Shown: positions 49,584 to 60,035 of the stretch, in pieces | Position numbering within the stretch: the stretch's first letter is position 1 | How the letters are laid out: every line of letters starts with the position of its first letter | Assembly: GCA_946409635.1 (NCBI GenBank) | Contig: CAMJXD010000001.1 | Span: 1-64,000, forward strand | From: an uncultured Prevotellaceae bacterium | Lineage (GTDB): Bacteria > Bacteroidota > Bacteroidia > Bacteroidales > Muribaculaceae | Direction: 5' to 3' | DNA length: 64,000 bases | Notes under the pieces: model-generated | What the model was told of the DNA's origin: nothing | Databases searched by the model: none | Seen by the model: only the letters and a program-made list of their open reading frames with translations | Position numbers and translations under genes: made by a program

Positions 49584-52259
49584 TTAGAACTCCTGACCGA
49601 GAACAAAGTGGAAGTGGCTGCCACCCTTCTCGCCAAACACGGTGTCAAAGCCATAACCCCAGTCAATGCCCATCATGCCGATCATCGGCAGGAAGATGCG
49701 CGCGCCCACACCGGCCGAGCGCTTCACGTTGAACGGGTTAAAGTCTTTCACACTGGTCCATGCGTTACCGGCCTCGACAAACACCAGCGGATAGATGGTC
49801 GCGCTCTGCGACAGCATCAGCGGGAAGTGGAGCTCCATCACAAAGCGGTCATAGGCATAGCCCTCAGAGCCGTAGGGCGTGAACGCGCCGTTCTCATAAC
49901 CGCGCAGGGCTATCGTCTCTGTGGCATAGGTGTAGCTGCCCGACATGCCGTCGCCACCCACATAGAAGGTCTCAAACGGCGACTTCAGCCACTTGTTCCA
50001 GCTGCCCAGCAGACCAAAGTCGGCACGGGTCATCAGCACCAGCGTCCAGCGGCCGTCGGGGTCGGTGAGCGGCGTGTAGGTGCGTGCCTGGAACTTGAGT
50101 TTCCAGTACTCAATCCAGCGGTACAAGTCCTTCTTTGAGGCATCGGTATTGCTCTGGCTCAATGCCTGCCAGTTCTTCTTGCCGAACAGGCTGGCCGGTG
50201 GTGTGGCGTTGAACGACAGCGTGAACGTGCTGCCCTTGCGCGTATACAGCGGGTTGTCGATACTGCTGCGCGACAGCGTCAGGCCCAGCACAATCGAGTT
50301 AGATACGCCGTTCTTCATATAATAAAGGTACTCCCAGTTCTTGAGGCTATACCACTGGTAGCTCAGGCTGGCCATGAAGGTGAAATAGTCGTCGGGCCAT
50401 TTCAGGCGCTTGCCGAAGCCCACCGTCACGCCCGCCATCTGCAGGTACTTGTTGGGGTCGTAGGCATTCTCATAGTAGTTGTAGCCACCATAGCCGTTGT
50501 AGCCGTAGCCGCCATAACCATAGCCGCCATAACCATAGCCCGGGTACATGCCGTTGTAGTTATACATCATGTTGGCCATCGCGTTCTGGTACATCTGGCT
50601 ATAATATGACGAGTTGATACCCGTCTGGCGGCTGTAGAAGGCCGATACCGACAGCGAGTTGGGGCGCTTGCCGCCAAACCACGGGTCGAGGAACGACACG
50701 CTGTAGGCCTGGTAATACTTAGCGTTGGTCTGGGCGCTGATGGTGAAGGTCTGGCCCTCGCCCTGCGGTATCAGGCCCTTGTAGGACGACGGGTGCAGCA
50801 GGTTCTGCATCGAGAAGTTGGTAAACTTCAGCGAGGCCTTCAGGATGACACCGGTCTGGCCCCAGCCGGCGCTGAGCTCAACCTGGTCGTTGGCTTTGCT
50901 CTCGAGGTTGAGGATGATGTCCACGGTGCCGTTGTCGGCATTGGACTCGGGGCGGATGTCCATCTTCTCGGGGTCGAAGTGGCCCGTCTGGGCAATCTCG
51001 CGTGCCGAGCGCATCAGGTCCTCCTTCGAGAACAGGTCGCCGGGACGCACACGCAGCTCACGCCTTACCACCTTTTCATACAACCTGTCGTTACCATTGA
51101 TCACCACGCGGTTGATGCGGGCCTGCTTGCCCTCATACATGCGCATCTCCAGATCGATGCTGTCGCCCTCGATCTTGCTCTCGATGGGGATGAGCTGATA
51201 GAACAGGTAACCGTTGTTCAGGTACAGGTTAGACACGGCATCATCGTCTTCCTGAGTGCGCTTGGACAGCAGTTTCTGGTTATACACGTCACCCTTCTTG
51301 ATGCCCAGTATCTCGTTGAGGATGGGGGCAGGATATACCGTATTGCCCACCCACGTGATGTCCGAGATGTAGTAGCGCTTGCCTTCGTCAATCTTCAGGT
51401 AAACGTCGACGGTCTTCTCGTCATAGGGGACAACGCTGTCGCTCACGATCACGGCATCGCGGTAGCCCTTTTCATTATACTTGTCGATGATCAGCTGCTT
51501 GTCGGCCTCATAGTCGCTCTGCACAAACTTCTTCTGCGAGAAGATTTTCCACAGGTTGCTCTTCTCGTTGGTCTTCTTCATCGTGCGCTTGATCTTGCCG
51601 TCGCTCAGCACCTCGTTGCCGTCGATGTAGATCTTGTGCACCTTGATCTTCTCGTGCTTGTCTACGTTGATGTTGACAATCACCTCGTTCTGCTTGCTCA
51701 GATCGGGCACTTGCACCACTTCACAGGTCGCTTGGCCAAAGCCCTTGTTGGCATAGTACTTCTCGACGATGATCTTGATGCGGTCGGCGATATTGGGGGT
51801 CATCTGGCTACCCGGCTGAAAACTCAGTCGCTCAATCAGGTCCTTCTTCTCGCCGCTCTTCATGCCGTTGTAGTTCACCTGAGACACGCGCGGCTGCTGG
51901 CGCAGGTTAAACACCAGCCATGCCTGGTCATTATAGATCTTCTCGACCTGGATCTGGACCTTGGAGAACAGCCCCTGACGCCAGAAGCGCTTGGCGGCCG
52001 ACTTGATGTCGTCGCCTGGTATGTCCACGCGCTGACCCACCGCCAGACCCGAATAACCGATGATGATGTTCTCATCATAGTTGTCCACACCCTCAACTCG
52101 GATGCCCGCAATCTCATAGCGCGTGGGCGATGCCGTGAAGATGATCTTCGGGTTATAGATCGTGTCATTGGACGTGTAAGTCGTCTGGGCCTGCATCGCG
52201 GCAGGGGCCATCGATGCCAGCACGATTCCGGCCAATAACGTATGCTTGAAACTCTTCAT
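49584..52259 (-). CDS. bamA: Outer membrane protein assembly factor BamA
   Basis: POTRA repeats and surface-antigen barrel; start MKSFKHTLLAGIVLASMAPAAMQAQ. Confidence 0.95.
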   Translation of the reverse strand: MKSFKHTLLAGIVLASMAPAAMQAQTTYTSNDTIYNPKIIFTASPTRYEIAGIRVEGVDNYDENIIIGYSGLAVGQRVDIPGDDIKSAAKRFWRQGLFSKVQIQVEKIYNDQAWLVFNLRQQPRVSQVNYNGMKSGEKKDLIERLSFQPGSQMTPNIADRIKIIVEKYYANKGFGQATCEVVQVPDLSKQNEVIVNINVDKHEKIKVHKIYIDGNEVLSDGKIKRTMKKTNEKSNLWKIFSQKKFVQSDYEADKQLIIDKYNEKGYRDAVIVSDSVVPYDEKTVDVYLKIDEGKRYYISDITWVGNTVYPAPILNEILGIKKGDVYNQKLLSKRTQEDDDAVSNLYLNNGYLFYQLIPIESKIEGDSIDLEMRMYEGKQARINRVVINGNDRLYEKVVRRELRVRPGDLFSKEDLMRSAREIAQTGHFDPEKMDIRPESNADNGTVDIILNLESKANDQVELSAGWGQTGVILKASLKFTNFSMQNLLHPSSYKGLIPQGEGQTFTISAQTNAKYYQAYSVSFLDPWFGGKRPNSLSVSAFYSRQTGINSSYYSQMYQNAMANMMYNYNGMYPGYGYGGYGYGGYGYNGYGGYNYYENAYDPNKYLQMAGVTVGFGKRLKWPDDYFTFMASLSYQWYSLKNWEYLYYMKNGVSNSIVLGLTLSRSSIDNPLYTRKGSTFTLSFNATPPASLFGKKNWQALSQSNTDASKKDLYRWIEYWKLKFQARTYTPLTDPDGRWTLVLMTRADFGLLGSWNKWLKSPFETFYVGGDGMSGSYTYATETIALRGYENGAFTPYGSEGYAYDRFVMELHFPLMLSQSATIYPLVFVEAGNAWTSVKDFNPFNVKRSAGVGARIFLPMIGMMGIDWGYGFDTVFGEKGGSHFHFVLGQEF

Positions 52260-52266
52260 TGACAAT

Positions 52267-53046
52267 TTACTCTTCATTATCGTGTTTAACCTGTTCGCTC
52301 GTTTTGCCATAACGACGCTCGCGCGCCTGGAAGTCGATGATGGCATCAACAAAGTCTTCCTTGGTAAAATCGGGCCAATATTTTGAAGTGAAGTAGAGTT
52401 CACTATAGGCAATCTGCCATAACAGATAGTTGCTCACTCGCAGGTCTCCGCCTGTGCGTATCAGCAGATCGGGGTCGGGCATCTCGCGTGTGGCCAGGTG
52501 GCGGGACAGCAGTGCGTCGTCGATATCGGCGGGATCAATGCTGCCCGCTGCTGCCTCACGAGCCAGCTCGCGGCATGCTTCCACTATCTCCCAGCGCGAC
52601 GAGTAGCTCAATGCCAGGCACAGCACCAGACCGGTGCAGTGACCTGTGTCCTGCATGCACTTGCGCAGCCGGTTGGCCGCAAACTCGGGCATGCGCTTCA
52701 TGTCGCCTATCGTGGTAAGCCTCACGTTGTTCTTGATCAGGTCGGGCGTCTGCTTCTCGATGCTCACGACAATCAGGTTCATCAACGCGTCGACCTCTTC
52801 CTGCGGGCGGTTCCAGTTCTCGGTCGAGAAGGTGTAGAGCGTCAAGTATTTCACCCCAACCTCGCTGGCGATTTCGGTCACCTGGCGAACGGTATCCACG
52901 CCGTTCTCGTGACCGAAGCTGCGCTCATGTCCGTGTTGCTTGGCCCAACGGCCGTTGCCGTCCATGATGATGGCCACATGACACGGGACGCGACCGTGGT
53001 CTAACTGCTGTATTTTATCGCTCAGTGATGACATAGCGGTAATCAT
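52267..53046 (-). CDS. uppS: Isoprenyl transferase (undecaprenyl diphosphate synthase)
   Basis: [49 protein letters not shown]. Confidence 0.96.
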   Translation of the reverse strand: MITAMSSLSDKIQQLDHGRVPCHVAIIMDGNGRWAKQHGHERSFGHENGVDTVRQVTEIASEVGVKYLTLYTFSTENWNRPQEEVDALMNLIVVSIEKQTPDLIKNNVRLTTIGDMKRMPEFAANRLRKCMQDTGHCTGLVLCLALSYSSRWEIVEACRELAREAAAGSIDPADIDDALLSRHLATREMPDPDLLIRTGGDLRVSNYLLWQIAYSELYFTSKYWPDFTKEDFVDAIIDFQARERRYGKTSEQVKHDNEE

Positions 53047-53714
53047 TATTCAATATAGTTACACTTGATGCAGCGCTTGCCGAACTCATAGGTTACCGAC
53101 AGCGTTGCAAACGAGTACCAGTCGGTGTTCTTGCCAAACGAGTGCTTGATGCCGAACAGGTCGCTCAGGCCGTCGATGCGGTCACTGAACTCCTTGCGCA
53201 TCGTGAACTCGAAGCCCAGGTTCAAGCGGTCCTTATACTTATATTTAACGCCGATGCCCAGGGGGACCGTGAACGATGCCTGGTTGTGGCCGTCACAGAT
53301 GGCAAACACAAAGCCCACTCCGGCAACCATATACGGCGTAATGGGCTTGTACTTCTTGTAGGCAGGACCGCGGCCGTAGTTCAGGAAGTTGAACTCGGCA
53401 GTCAGGCCCAGATCGATCAGGCTGGAGTTGAAACTATAGGTCTGCCCGTCGGGATAGACGGTATCGTCACTCATGCTGTCACCCTTGAGGTTGGCATAAT
53501 TCAGGTTGGCCTTGAAGGCCCAGCGGCTGTTGTGGGCATAACGGAACATGCCGCCCACCGTGAAGCTGGGATGCCTGAACACGTTTCCGCTGTTGCACTC
53601 GCCCAGGTAGCCGGTCATGCCCAGCATCGGACCCACCTCATACTTGTACTGCTGAGCCCCTAGTGGCAGGGCCGCCAGCATCGCGAGCCATGTGACTAAC
53701 AATAGTTTCCTCAT
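53046..53714 (-). CDS. Outer membrane beta-barrel protein (DUF6089-like)
   Basis: [39 protein letters not shown]; next to uppS/bamA. Confidence 0.75.
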   Translation of the reverse strand: MRKLLLVTWLAMLAALPLGAQQYKYEVGPMLGMTGYLGECNSGNVFRHPSFTVGGMFRYAHNSRWAFKANLNYANLKGDSMSDDTVYPDGQTYSFNSSLIDLGLTAEFNFLNYGRGPAYKKYKPITPYMVAGVGFVFAICDGHNQASFTVPLGIGVKYKYKDRLNLGFEFTMRKEFSDRIDGLSDLFGIKHSFGKNTDWYSFATLSVTYEFGKRCIKCNYIE

Positions 53715-53725
53715 CGGTCTGCAGA

Positions 53726-55222
53726 TCAATAGACTGGATAGTTGGTCATGCGGATATACACGCCGCGCCACACGTTGGGCAGCAACGAGCCCTGAGCATT
53801 GTAACCGCCCATCAGGTAGATGAAGGGGCAGGACCACTCGGTGACGGGCTTCGACACCATCAACGGTGCACGGTTGGCGCCGTTGATGGTCTCATCGACC
53901 ACAAATGCCTGTGCGCCATAAAAGTCGGGCATGTGAGAGGCCTGGGTCAGCGTCGAGTCGCTGGCAACCCAAGTGATGCCCTGGGTGGTCGACAGGTAGA
54001 TCTTGCGGTTGAGCGTGCCGTCGGACAGGCGACCGCCCATCAGCAGCCACGTCGGCTGTTTGCCGTAGCGGCGCACACCGCTCAGCGCCTTGTAGGTATA
54101 ATACGGGAAAATGGTCGCGTCGGCCACAGCCGGCAAAGCCGACCTGCGTTCATTGTCGATTTGGCCCCAGCGGATGCCGTCATAGCCCCACACACTGCGC
54201 AGCAGGTTTCCCTGTGCATCCACGCCACCCACGATCATGCCTTGGGGGGCATCGCTCCACGTGTTGTCGATCACAACCATGTCGGTCGAGCCCTCTACGG
54301 GGAATCCGTCCTCGACAGCAGTGACCGCGAAGCCTTCGCCACGAGGATACTCATCATGGTAGTAGCCGCCGTTACCGTCGGCAGCAATGCCCAGCACACG
54401 GCCCTCATAGGAGCCCAGCACACTGTGCCACACCACGCCACACGAGCTCCATGCCACACCGTCGTGAGAGGCATACAGCACGCCGCTGCCGTCCAGCATA
54501 TACAGGTCGTCGCCACAAGCCGTCAACGAGGAGACAACCGGCTCAAACGGCAACTGCACCGTGTTCTTGTCCAGGTAGGACTCGTCGGGCGCCAGGGTGG
54601 TCAGCACCGTGCACGTCGTGCCGTCATAGGCCATACTGCGGTATAGCTCTCCTTGCTTCACAGTCTTGTAGGCGATGGCCCCGCTTTCAATGCCCTGCAG
54701 GTCGCGGCGCCACGACTGTGGCCACACCAGCGAGTCGGGGTTGACCTTGTGAACCAGCACCTTCACCTCGTAGTCCTTGACACGGCTATCGTCGGCCGAT
54801 GTCACCGTCAGCGTCGTCTTGCCTGAGAAGTCCAGACTCTTGCTCATCGAGGCCGTGTAACTGATTGTCGTGTCGGCATGAGCGGTCGCTCCGGTAATCG
54901 TGAACACTGCCGACTTGACCGTGTTCAGGAACTCAACGGTCACTTTAAGCGCCGTGATGTCGGTACCCACGGGCAACGAGTCGGCATTATAAATCAAGCC
55001 GTTGTCATAGTCCACGGTAAAGTGGACCGAATCCAGGTTGGCAAGCACGTCATTGTTGGCCTGCAGGCCGAACGCTGTGACAAGCGTCGTCTGGGCACTG
55101 GTGCTGTAGGTGAACACGTCGTCTTCATCGTCGTCATGGTGCTTACACGAACTCAAGCACGAGATCGACGACAGCAACACGGCCATCGCCAGCATGAGGT
55201 ATAACGGGTTTCGTTTAGTCAT
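53726..55222 (-). CDS. DUF6242-like lipoprotein
   Basis: 498 aa; lipobox SSCK; kelch-like C-terminal half. Confidence 0.7.
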   Translation of the reverse strand: MTKRNPLYLMLAMAVLLSSISCLSSCKHHDDDEDDVFTYSTSAQTTLVTAFGLQANNDVLANLDSVHFTVDYDNGLIYNADSLPVGTDITALKVTVEFLNTVKSAVFTITGATAHADTTISYTASMSKSLDFSGKTTLTVTSADDSRVKDYEVKVLVHKVNPDSLVWPQSWRRDLQGIESGAIAYKTVKQGELYRSMAYDGTTCTVLTTLAPDESYLDKNTVQLPFEPVVSSLTACGDDLYMLDGSGVLYASHDGVAWSSCGVVWHSVLGSYEGRVLGIAADGNGGYYHDEYPRGEGFAVTAVEDGFPVEGSTDMVVIDNTWSDAPQGMIVGGVDAQGNLLRSVWGYDGIRWGQIDNERRSALPAVADATIFPYYTYKALSGVRRYGKQPTWLLMGGRLSDGTLNRKIYLSTTQGITWVASDSTLTQASHMPDFYGAQAFVVDETINGANRAPLMVSKPVTEWSCPFIYLMGGYNAQGSLLPNVWRGVYIRMTNYPVY

Positions 55223-55507
55223 TATATTTTATTGGTTCTTTTCTTTATTACAAACGGCAAAATTACAAAAAAATTCGGTCCCATGCGGGATTTTTCCAAT
55301 TAATAATGTAAGACAATGCCGATTTTTGGGGGTAAAGGTACTATTTCACCACCATTCATGCCACACCCGTTAAAGATAATAAACGGAAAATGCCCCATTT
55401 TACACCTTTTTAACGAACCTCACACGCCATCAGGCGACCTGGCTGCCATCCAGCCACCTCACCGATGTAACGCAAGCCGCCGGCCTGCATATGCAATGAT
55501 TGATGCT

Positions 55508-56350
55508 TCACCCCTTACGGGCAGCGGCAAACCGTGTGTTGCCGTAGCTGTCGTCGATGATGCGCACATCCGCCAGGCCGTGGTCTTGAAGCAGCCGTTT
55601 GACCTCGTTGCCATAGCGGCGGTTGATTTCAAGATACAGCCGTCCGCCCTTGTCCAGCGCTTCCACGGCATATTTCACAATGGCCTTGTAGAACAGCAGC
55701 GGATCATTGTCGGGCACAAACAGTGCCTGGCCTGGCTCATAGTCCAGCACGTTGCGCTCCATCGACTCGCGCTCGCTCCAGCACACATAGGGGGGGTTGC
55801 TCACGATGATGTCATAGCTGCCGGGGGGCTGCGGCGACAGCATGTCGCTCTCAAACAGCCTCACCTTCACCTTGAGCGACTCGGCATTCTCGCGCGCTAC
55901 AGCCAGAGCGTCACGAGACACGTCCAGCGCATCGACCTGGGCAAACTTCAACGCGCGGGCCAGCGAGATGGCGATGCAGCCGCTGCCCGTGCCCATGTCC
56001 AGCACACGCAGGTCGCTGCCGGGGTTCTCGTCAACGATGAGGTCGACGAGTTGCTCGGTCTCGGGACGGGGAATGAGTACGGCAGGACTGACCTTCAACT
56101 TGTGTCCATGGAACCTCGTGCTGCCCACGATGTACTGCAACGGCTCATGGCGCCGCAGGCGGGCGACAATCTCGGCTATGCGCTGCGGGGCAAAATCGGG
56201 CAGCTCACTCTCTTGACGCAGGGCCACGTCAACCTGGTCATAGTTAAACACGTCTTCACAGATGACACGTATCATCGCCTGCACTTCACTGGCCTCGGCT
56301 ACGCCGGCAAGGCCGCTCTTGAGTTGGTCTATCGCTTCCTTGAGTCTCAT
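55508..56350 (-). CDS. prmC: Release factor N5-glutamine methyltransferase
   Basis: VLDMGTGSGCIAISLA, IIVSNPPYV. Confidence 0.94.
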   Translation of the reverse strand: MRLKEAIDQLKSGLAGVAEASEVQAMIRVICEDVFNYDQVDVALRQESELPDFAPQRIAEIVARLRRHEPLQYIVGSTRFHGHKLKVSPAVLIPRPETEQLVDLIVDENPGSDLRVLDMGTGSGCIAISLARALKFAQVDALDVSRDALAVARENAESLKVKVRLFESDMLSPQPPGSYDIIVSNPPYVCWSERESMERNVLDYEPGQALFVPDNDPLLFYKAIVKYAVEALDKGGRLYLEINRRYGNEVKRLLQDHGLADVRIIDDSYGNTRFAAARKG

Positions 56351-56555
56351 GCCACAAAGGTACACTTTTTTTCTGTTACTCCAGCCAAAGCTCGACTGAA
56401 TAGAACAGGACAACCGCATTCGTCCACGTCTATACCAAATAATGAATAATGAGAAATAGGGAGATTATTCCTAAGAAAAATGCCCTAAAACTCAAGATGT
56501 GAAGATTTTTTTAAAAAAATCCTTATAATTTATCAATTTTATTTGAAATAAGTTG

Positions 56556-56563
56556 TATCTTTG
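56556..56563 (+). promoter_or_regulatory. -7 element TATCTTTG for the Lrp/AsnC gene
   Basis: TAnnTTTG, ~108 nt upstream. Confidence 0.5.
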
Positions 56564-56670
56564 TAGCGCCGTTTTGACACCCACTTGTTTCGGGCCATCT
56601 CATTTCGGCATGAAATTTCATTTTTTCAGGAGCTAATAAATTTAGACATACACTTAAAACTATAGACTTT

Positions 56671-57153
56671 ATGGCAACTAAACTTGATTCACTTGACTAC
56701 AAGATTTTAAAAATGCTGTCTCTGAATGCCCGCAAGCCTTACCTTGAAATCGCTAGGACATGTAACGTATCAGGAGCAGCTATCCATCAGCGCATCCAGA
56801 AGCTGTATAACATGGGTGTCATCAAGGGCTCTATTTCCTTGATCGACCCGTCGTCGGTAGGCTATCAGACATGTGCTTACATCGGTTTCTTCCTCAACGA
56901 CCCGTCAAAGTTCGACGAGGTGGTGGCCAGGCTCAAGACCGTACCCGAGGTTGTTGAGTGCTATTTTACCACCGGCAAGTATGACCTGTTCATCAAGCTC
57001 TATGCACAGAACAACGACCACCTGCTGCAGGTCATCCACGACCGCTTCATGAAGATGGGCCTCGGTCGCAGCGAGACGCTCATCACCTTCAAGGAAGTCT
57101 TCAAACGTCAGATTCCCATAGCACCTGACGGCGAGGAAGCACCGATTGAATAA
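56671..57153 (+). CDS. Lrp/AsnC family transcriptional regulator
   Basis: 160 aa; LDYKILKMLSLNARKPYLEIARTCNVSGAAIHQRIQKLYNMGVIKG. Confidence 0.93.
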   Translation: MATKLDSLDYKILKMLSLNARKPYLEIARTCNVSGAAIHQRIQKLYNMGVIKGSISLIDPSSVGYQTCAYIGFFLNDPSKFDEVVARLKTVPEVVECYFTTGKYDLFIKLYAQNNDHLLQVIHDRFMKMGLGRSETLITFKEVFKRQIPIAPDGEEAPIE

Positions 57154-57170
57154 TATACATCATATCACGG

Positions 57171-57198
57171 GGGAGCGAAATTGTCGCTCCCTTTTTTT
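57171..57198 (+). terminator. Rho-independent terminator
   Basis: GGGAGCGA aattg TCGCTCCC TTTTTTT. Confidence 0.9.
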
Positions 57199-57243
57199 AG
57201 GACTCAGGACTTCAAGGTTTCAAATCAAGAGATAACAGGTATT

Positions 57244-58032
57244 ATGACAAGCAACGATTTCACTACACAGCAACAAGATTGGATCAGGAGTGCACGCATC
57301 ATGAGCCACGAGGCAGCCCAGGTGCTCAAGCGCAACTTCAGGCGCCGCGACCTCTCCATCGAGGACAAGGGCAGCGCATTTGACATCGTCACCGAGGCCG
57401 ACAAGGGCAGCGAACGCATCATCATCGACTTTATCCACAGCCATTTTCCCGACCACGCCATCCTCAGCGAGGAGAGTGGCGACGACCATCGCCAGGCTCG
57501 ATACCAATGGGTCATCGACCCGCTCGACGGCACGGTCAACTACAGCGCCGGCATCGCCACCTACTGCATCTCCATCGGACTCAAGGTCGACGGCGTGACA
57601 ACCATGGGCTTTGTCTACGCTCCCTCTCTCAACGAGGAGTTCTATGCCATCAAGGGGATGGGTGCCTTTGGCCCCTACGGGAGGCTGCAGGTAAAAGCAA
57701 CCACCGAGCTGCAACGCGCGGTCATTTCAACGGGTTTCCCCTACGACAAGGCCACCAACCCCGACAACAACCTCGACCGCGTGGCGCGCATCATGCCACG
57801 CATCAGGGGACTGCGCCGACTGGGATCGGCGGCCATGGACCTCTGTTACGTCGCTGCCGGATGGCTCGACGGCTACTGGGAACTCAACCTCAAGGAGTGG
57901 GATGCCTGTGCCGGCGAACTCATCGCCCAGGAGGCGGGCGCCTTTGTCAAGCGTTACCGCAACGACCACGGCATCTGCATCTTGGCAGCTTGTCCGGGCA
58001 TCGCCCGTGAGCTGCTCGAGTTGGTAGAATGA
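57244..58032 (+). CDS. Inositol monophosphatase family protein
   Basis: DIVTEADKGSERIII, SEESG, VIDPLDGTVNY. Confidence 0.93.
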   Translation: MTSNDFTTQQQDWIRSARIMSHEAAQVLKRNFRRRDLSIEDKGSAFDIVTEADKGSERIIIDFIHSHFPDHAILSEESGDDHRQARYQWVIDPLDGTVNYSAGIATYCISIGLKVDGVTTMGFVYAPSLNEEFYAIKGMGAFGPYGRLQVKATTELQRAVISTGFPYDKATNPDNNLDRVARIMPRIRGLRRLGSAAMDLCYVAAGWLDGYWELNLKEWDACAGELIAQEAGAFVKRYRNDHGICILAACPGIARELLELVE

Positions 58033-58051
58033 TAATTGTGTGTGTATGCGG

Positions 58052-58642
58052 TCAGGATGGCTGACCCTTGTTGATTTTCCTTAGGGCCGACAGGCCGTGA
58101 CGACGGCCTATGATATAGACGGGACGCTCTTCCTCGCCATGCTTGTGGTTGGTGGCCATCACGGGCTGATCCAGGCACATCACCAGCGTCTCAAACGTGT
58201 CACCCACCTGCAGGTGCTTGCTTCCACTCACGGCCAGCACTTCAAATCGGTTACTTCCCGCGTATCTCACATGACAATACCGGTCGGGTAGCCATTCCAT
58301 CTCTATCTCGTCATCTACAGCAAGCCCGCTCGACTGGATCAAGTCCTCGTTCAGCGCCCCCGACGTCGCGTCGTCGAGGTGAAGCTGCAGCGATGACCAG
58401 TTGTCGAATCCCACGTAACGCGACAACAGGTTGAGCGTCGTGATGCTGGGCATGTGCTCATCGTTCACATAACCCACCAGGCGCTTGATCGTCGAGATGC
58501 TGATTGTCTCGTTCAGCGTCTTCTCTATTTCCAGTGACAGCAGGCTGAAGTCGACTGGTGCCGCAAGAGGTCTCCCCAACTTAGCTTCTACCAGCCTTAT
58601 CAATTCCTTCATTTCGTGGTCAGTAATTTTCATTGGCCGCAA
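58052..58642 (-). CDS. Hypothetical protein with HTH-like N-terminus
   Basis: 196 aa; EKTLNETISISTIKRLVGYVNDEHMPSITTLNLLSRYVGFDNW. Confidence 0.7.
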   Translation of the reverse strand: MRPMKITDHEMKELIRLVEAKLGRPLAAPVDFSLLSLEIEKTLNETISISTIKRLVGYVNDEHMPSITTLNLLSRYVGFDNWSSLQLHLDDATSGALNEDLIQSSGLAVDDEIEMEWLPDRYCHVRYAGSNRFEVLAVSGSKHLQVGDTFETLVMCLDQPVMATNHKHGEEERPVYIIGRRHGLSALRKINKGQPS

Positions 58643-58781
58643 ATTTACAATATTATTTAAAAAAATGTAACAATATCACTTTGCGTGAACCAACTTGAAC
58701 CAATCCCACAACCGTTTTTTAGCCTGACTGCAGTAAATTTGCAACAATTATCCGATTAATAACCTATAAACTAGACAAAAC

Positions 58782-59177
58782 ATGAGAAAACCCTATCTTT
58801 TCACTATGACACTGCTGCTCGCCATGACCCTTGGGTTGGCATCATGCGGCAACAGCAACAGCAACAACGAGAATCAACAGTGGGAGTACCTCGTCAAGAG
58901 AGCCGAGGGAATGGTCATGTCTGACAGCAACGAGGAATTCAAGGCCAAGCGAGTCATCATCGAGGAAGAAGACCTCGACGAGCTGGGCGCGCAAGGCTGG
59001 GAACTCGTCAACACCTATGAGGAGACCGAGACCGTCTTTCCCAACTGGGGCAACGAGAAGTATGTCACTGGCATACAGCCCAACACACGCACCCTGGGCA
59101 TCGTCTTGATCTTCAAGCGCCCGGCCACCAGCAAGAAAGCCGACAGCGACAAGAAGCAGTCCGACGACAAGAAATAA
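58782..59177 (+). CDS. Hypothetical lipoprotein
   Basis: 131 aa; lipobox LGLASCGNSNSNN; TAAATTTG promoter upstream. Confidence 0.7.
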   Translation: MRKPYLFTMTLLLAMTLGLASCGNSNSNNENQQWEYLVKRAEGMVMSDSNEEFKAKRVIIEEEDLDELGAQGWELVNTYEETETVFPNWGNEKYVTGIQPNTRTLGIVLIFKRPATSKKADSDKKQSDDKK

Positions 59178-59221
59178 CATTACACAACTCCATAACCATA
59201 AGATAAATATTTTTTACCACA

Positions 59222-59956
59222 ATGAAAAAGTTTTTATTCAGCATGGCCATCGCATTACTCATGGCCGGAACAACAAGTTGTCAACAAGACGGCGGCACAA
59301 CCGCCTCAAGCAGCCCAAAGGCTACTGCCAACAACACTATCGACTCGCTCAGCATGGTCTTTGGCGACATCTGGGGCGATGCCATCAGTAAAATGTTAAT
59401 CCAGAAGGATTCAACTGTCAATCTTGAGCAGACTTACAAGGAAATCGAGCAGGTGCTCGGCGTCGACAGCGCCAATGCCAGGATCGCCATGCAGATTGTT
59501 AATCTTTTCGATGGGGCCGAGAAGCAGTTGGGCAAGCCCTTGAACAAGGAGATCTTCATGCAGCAACTGTCACAACGCATGACATCAGGGCCGAAGCTGA
59601 CCGACGCCGACATCAAGGCCATGCAGGAGTCAATCGAACCGTTGATGGAAAGAATCGCTCCAGGCAGCACCCACCAGGAGCCCACCTCTTTTACTACTGC
59701 CAAGGGTACTTACAGCATCAGCGGCGCCATGCAGAATGCCTACGACCAAGCTGTCTCCACTGCCAGTGGTCGCCGAGGACTTCATGACAAGAATCCTAGC
59801 TTGTTCAAGAAATCGGGTGCTAAGGCAATCGAGGCCGATTTCAAATCATGGTGGATGGCCTATTATGGCATGCCCAGCGATGATTTAGCCAGGGACGTTT
59901 ACCAGAGGGCGCTCAAGCAATACAAGAAGGGGTTTGAAGACGGTTGGAATTATTGA
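59222..59956 (+). CDS. Hypothetical lipoprotein resembling FKBP N-terminal domain
   Basis: 244 aa; lipobox GTTSCQQ; DSLSMVFGDIWGDAI... KLTDADIKAMQESIEPLM; no FKBP catalytic domain seen. Confidence 0.6.
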   Translation: MKKFLFSMAIALLMAGTTSCQQDGGTTASSSPKATANNTIDSLSMVFGDIWGDAISKMLIQKDSTVNLEQTYKEIEQVLGVDSANARIAMQIVNLFDGAEKQLGKPLNKEIFMQQLSQRMTSGPKLTDADIKAMQESIEPLMERIAPGSTHQEPTSFTTAKGTYSISGAMQNAYDQAVSTASGRRGLHDKNPSLFKKSGAKAIEADFKSWWMAYYGMPSDDLARDVYQRALKQYKKGFEDGWNY

Positions 59957-60035
59957 TCCACATCGTCTCATCTCCTGAATGCCAGGCCTACCGGCTCATC
60001 TCTCCTGCCATGGGAGGGGTGAGCCTGTTTCTTTC

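Noticed and set aside
50793-52238. 481-aa ORF opposite bamA
   Set aside because: Antisense shadow ORF.
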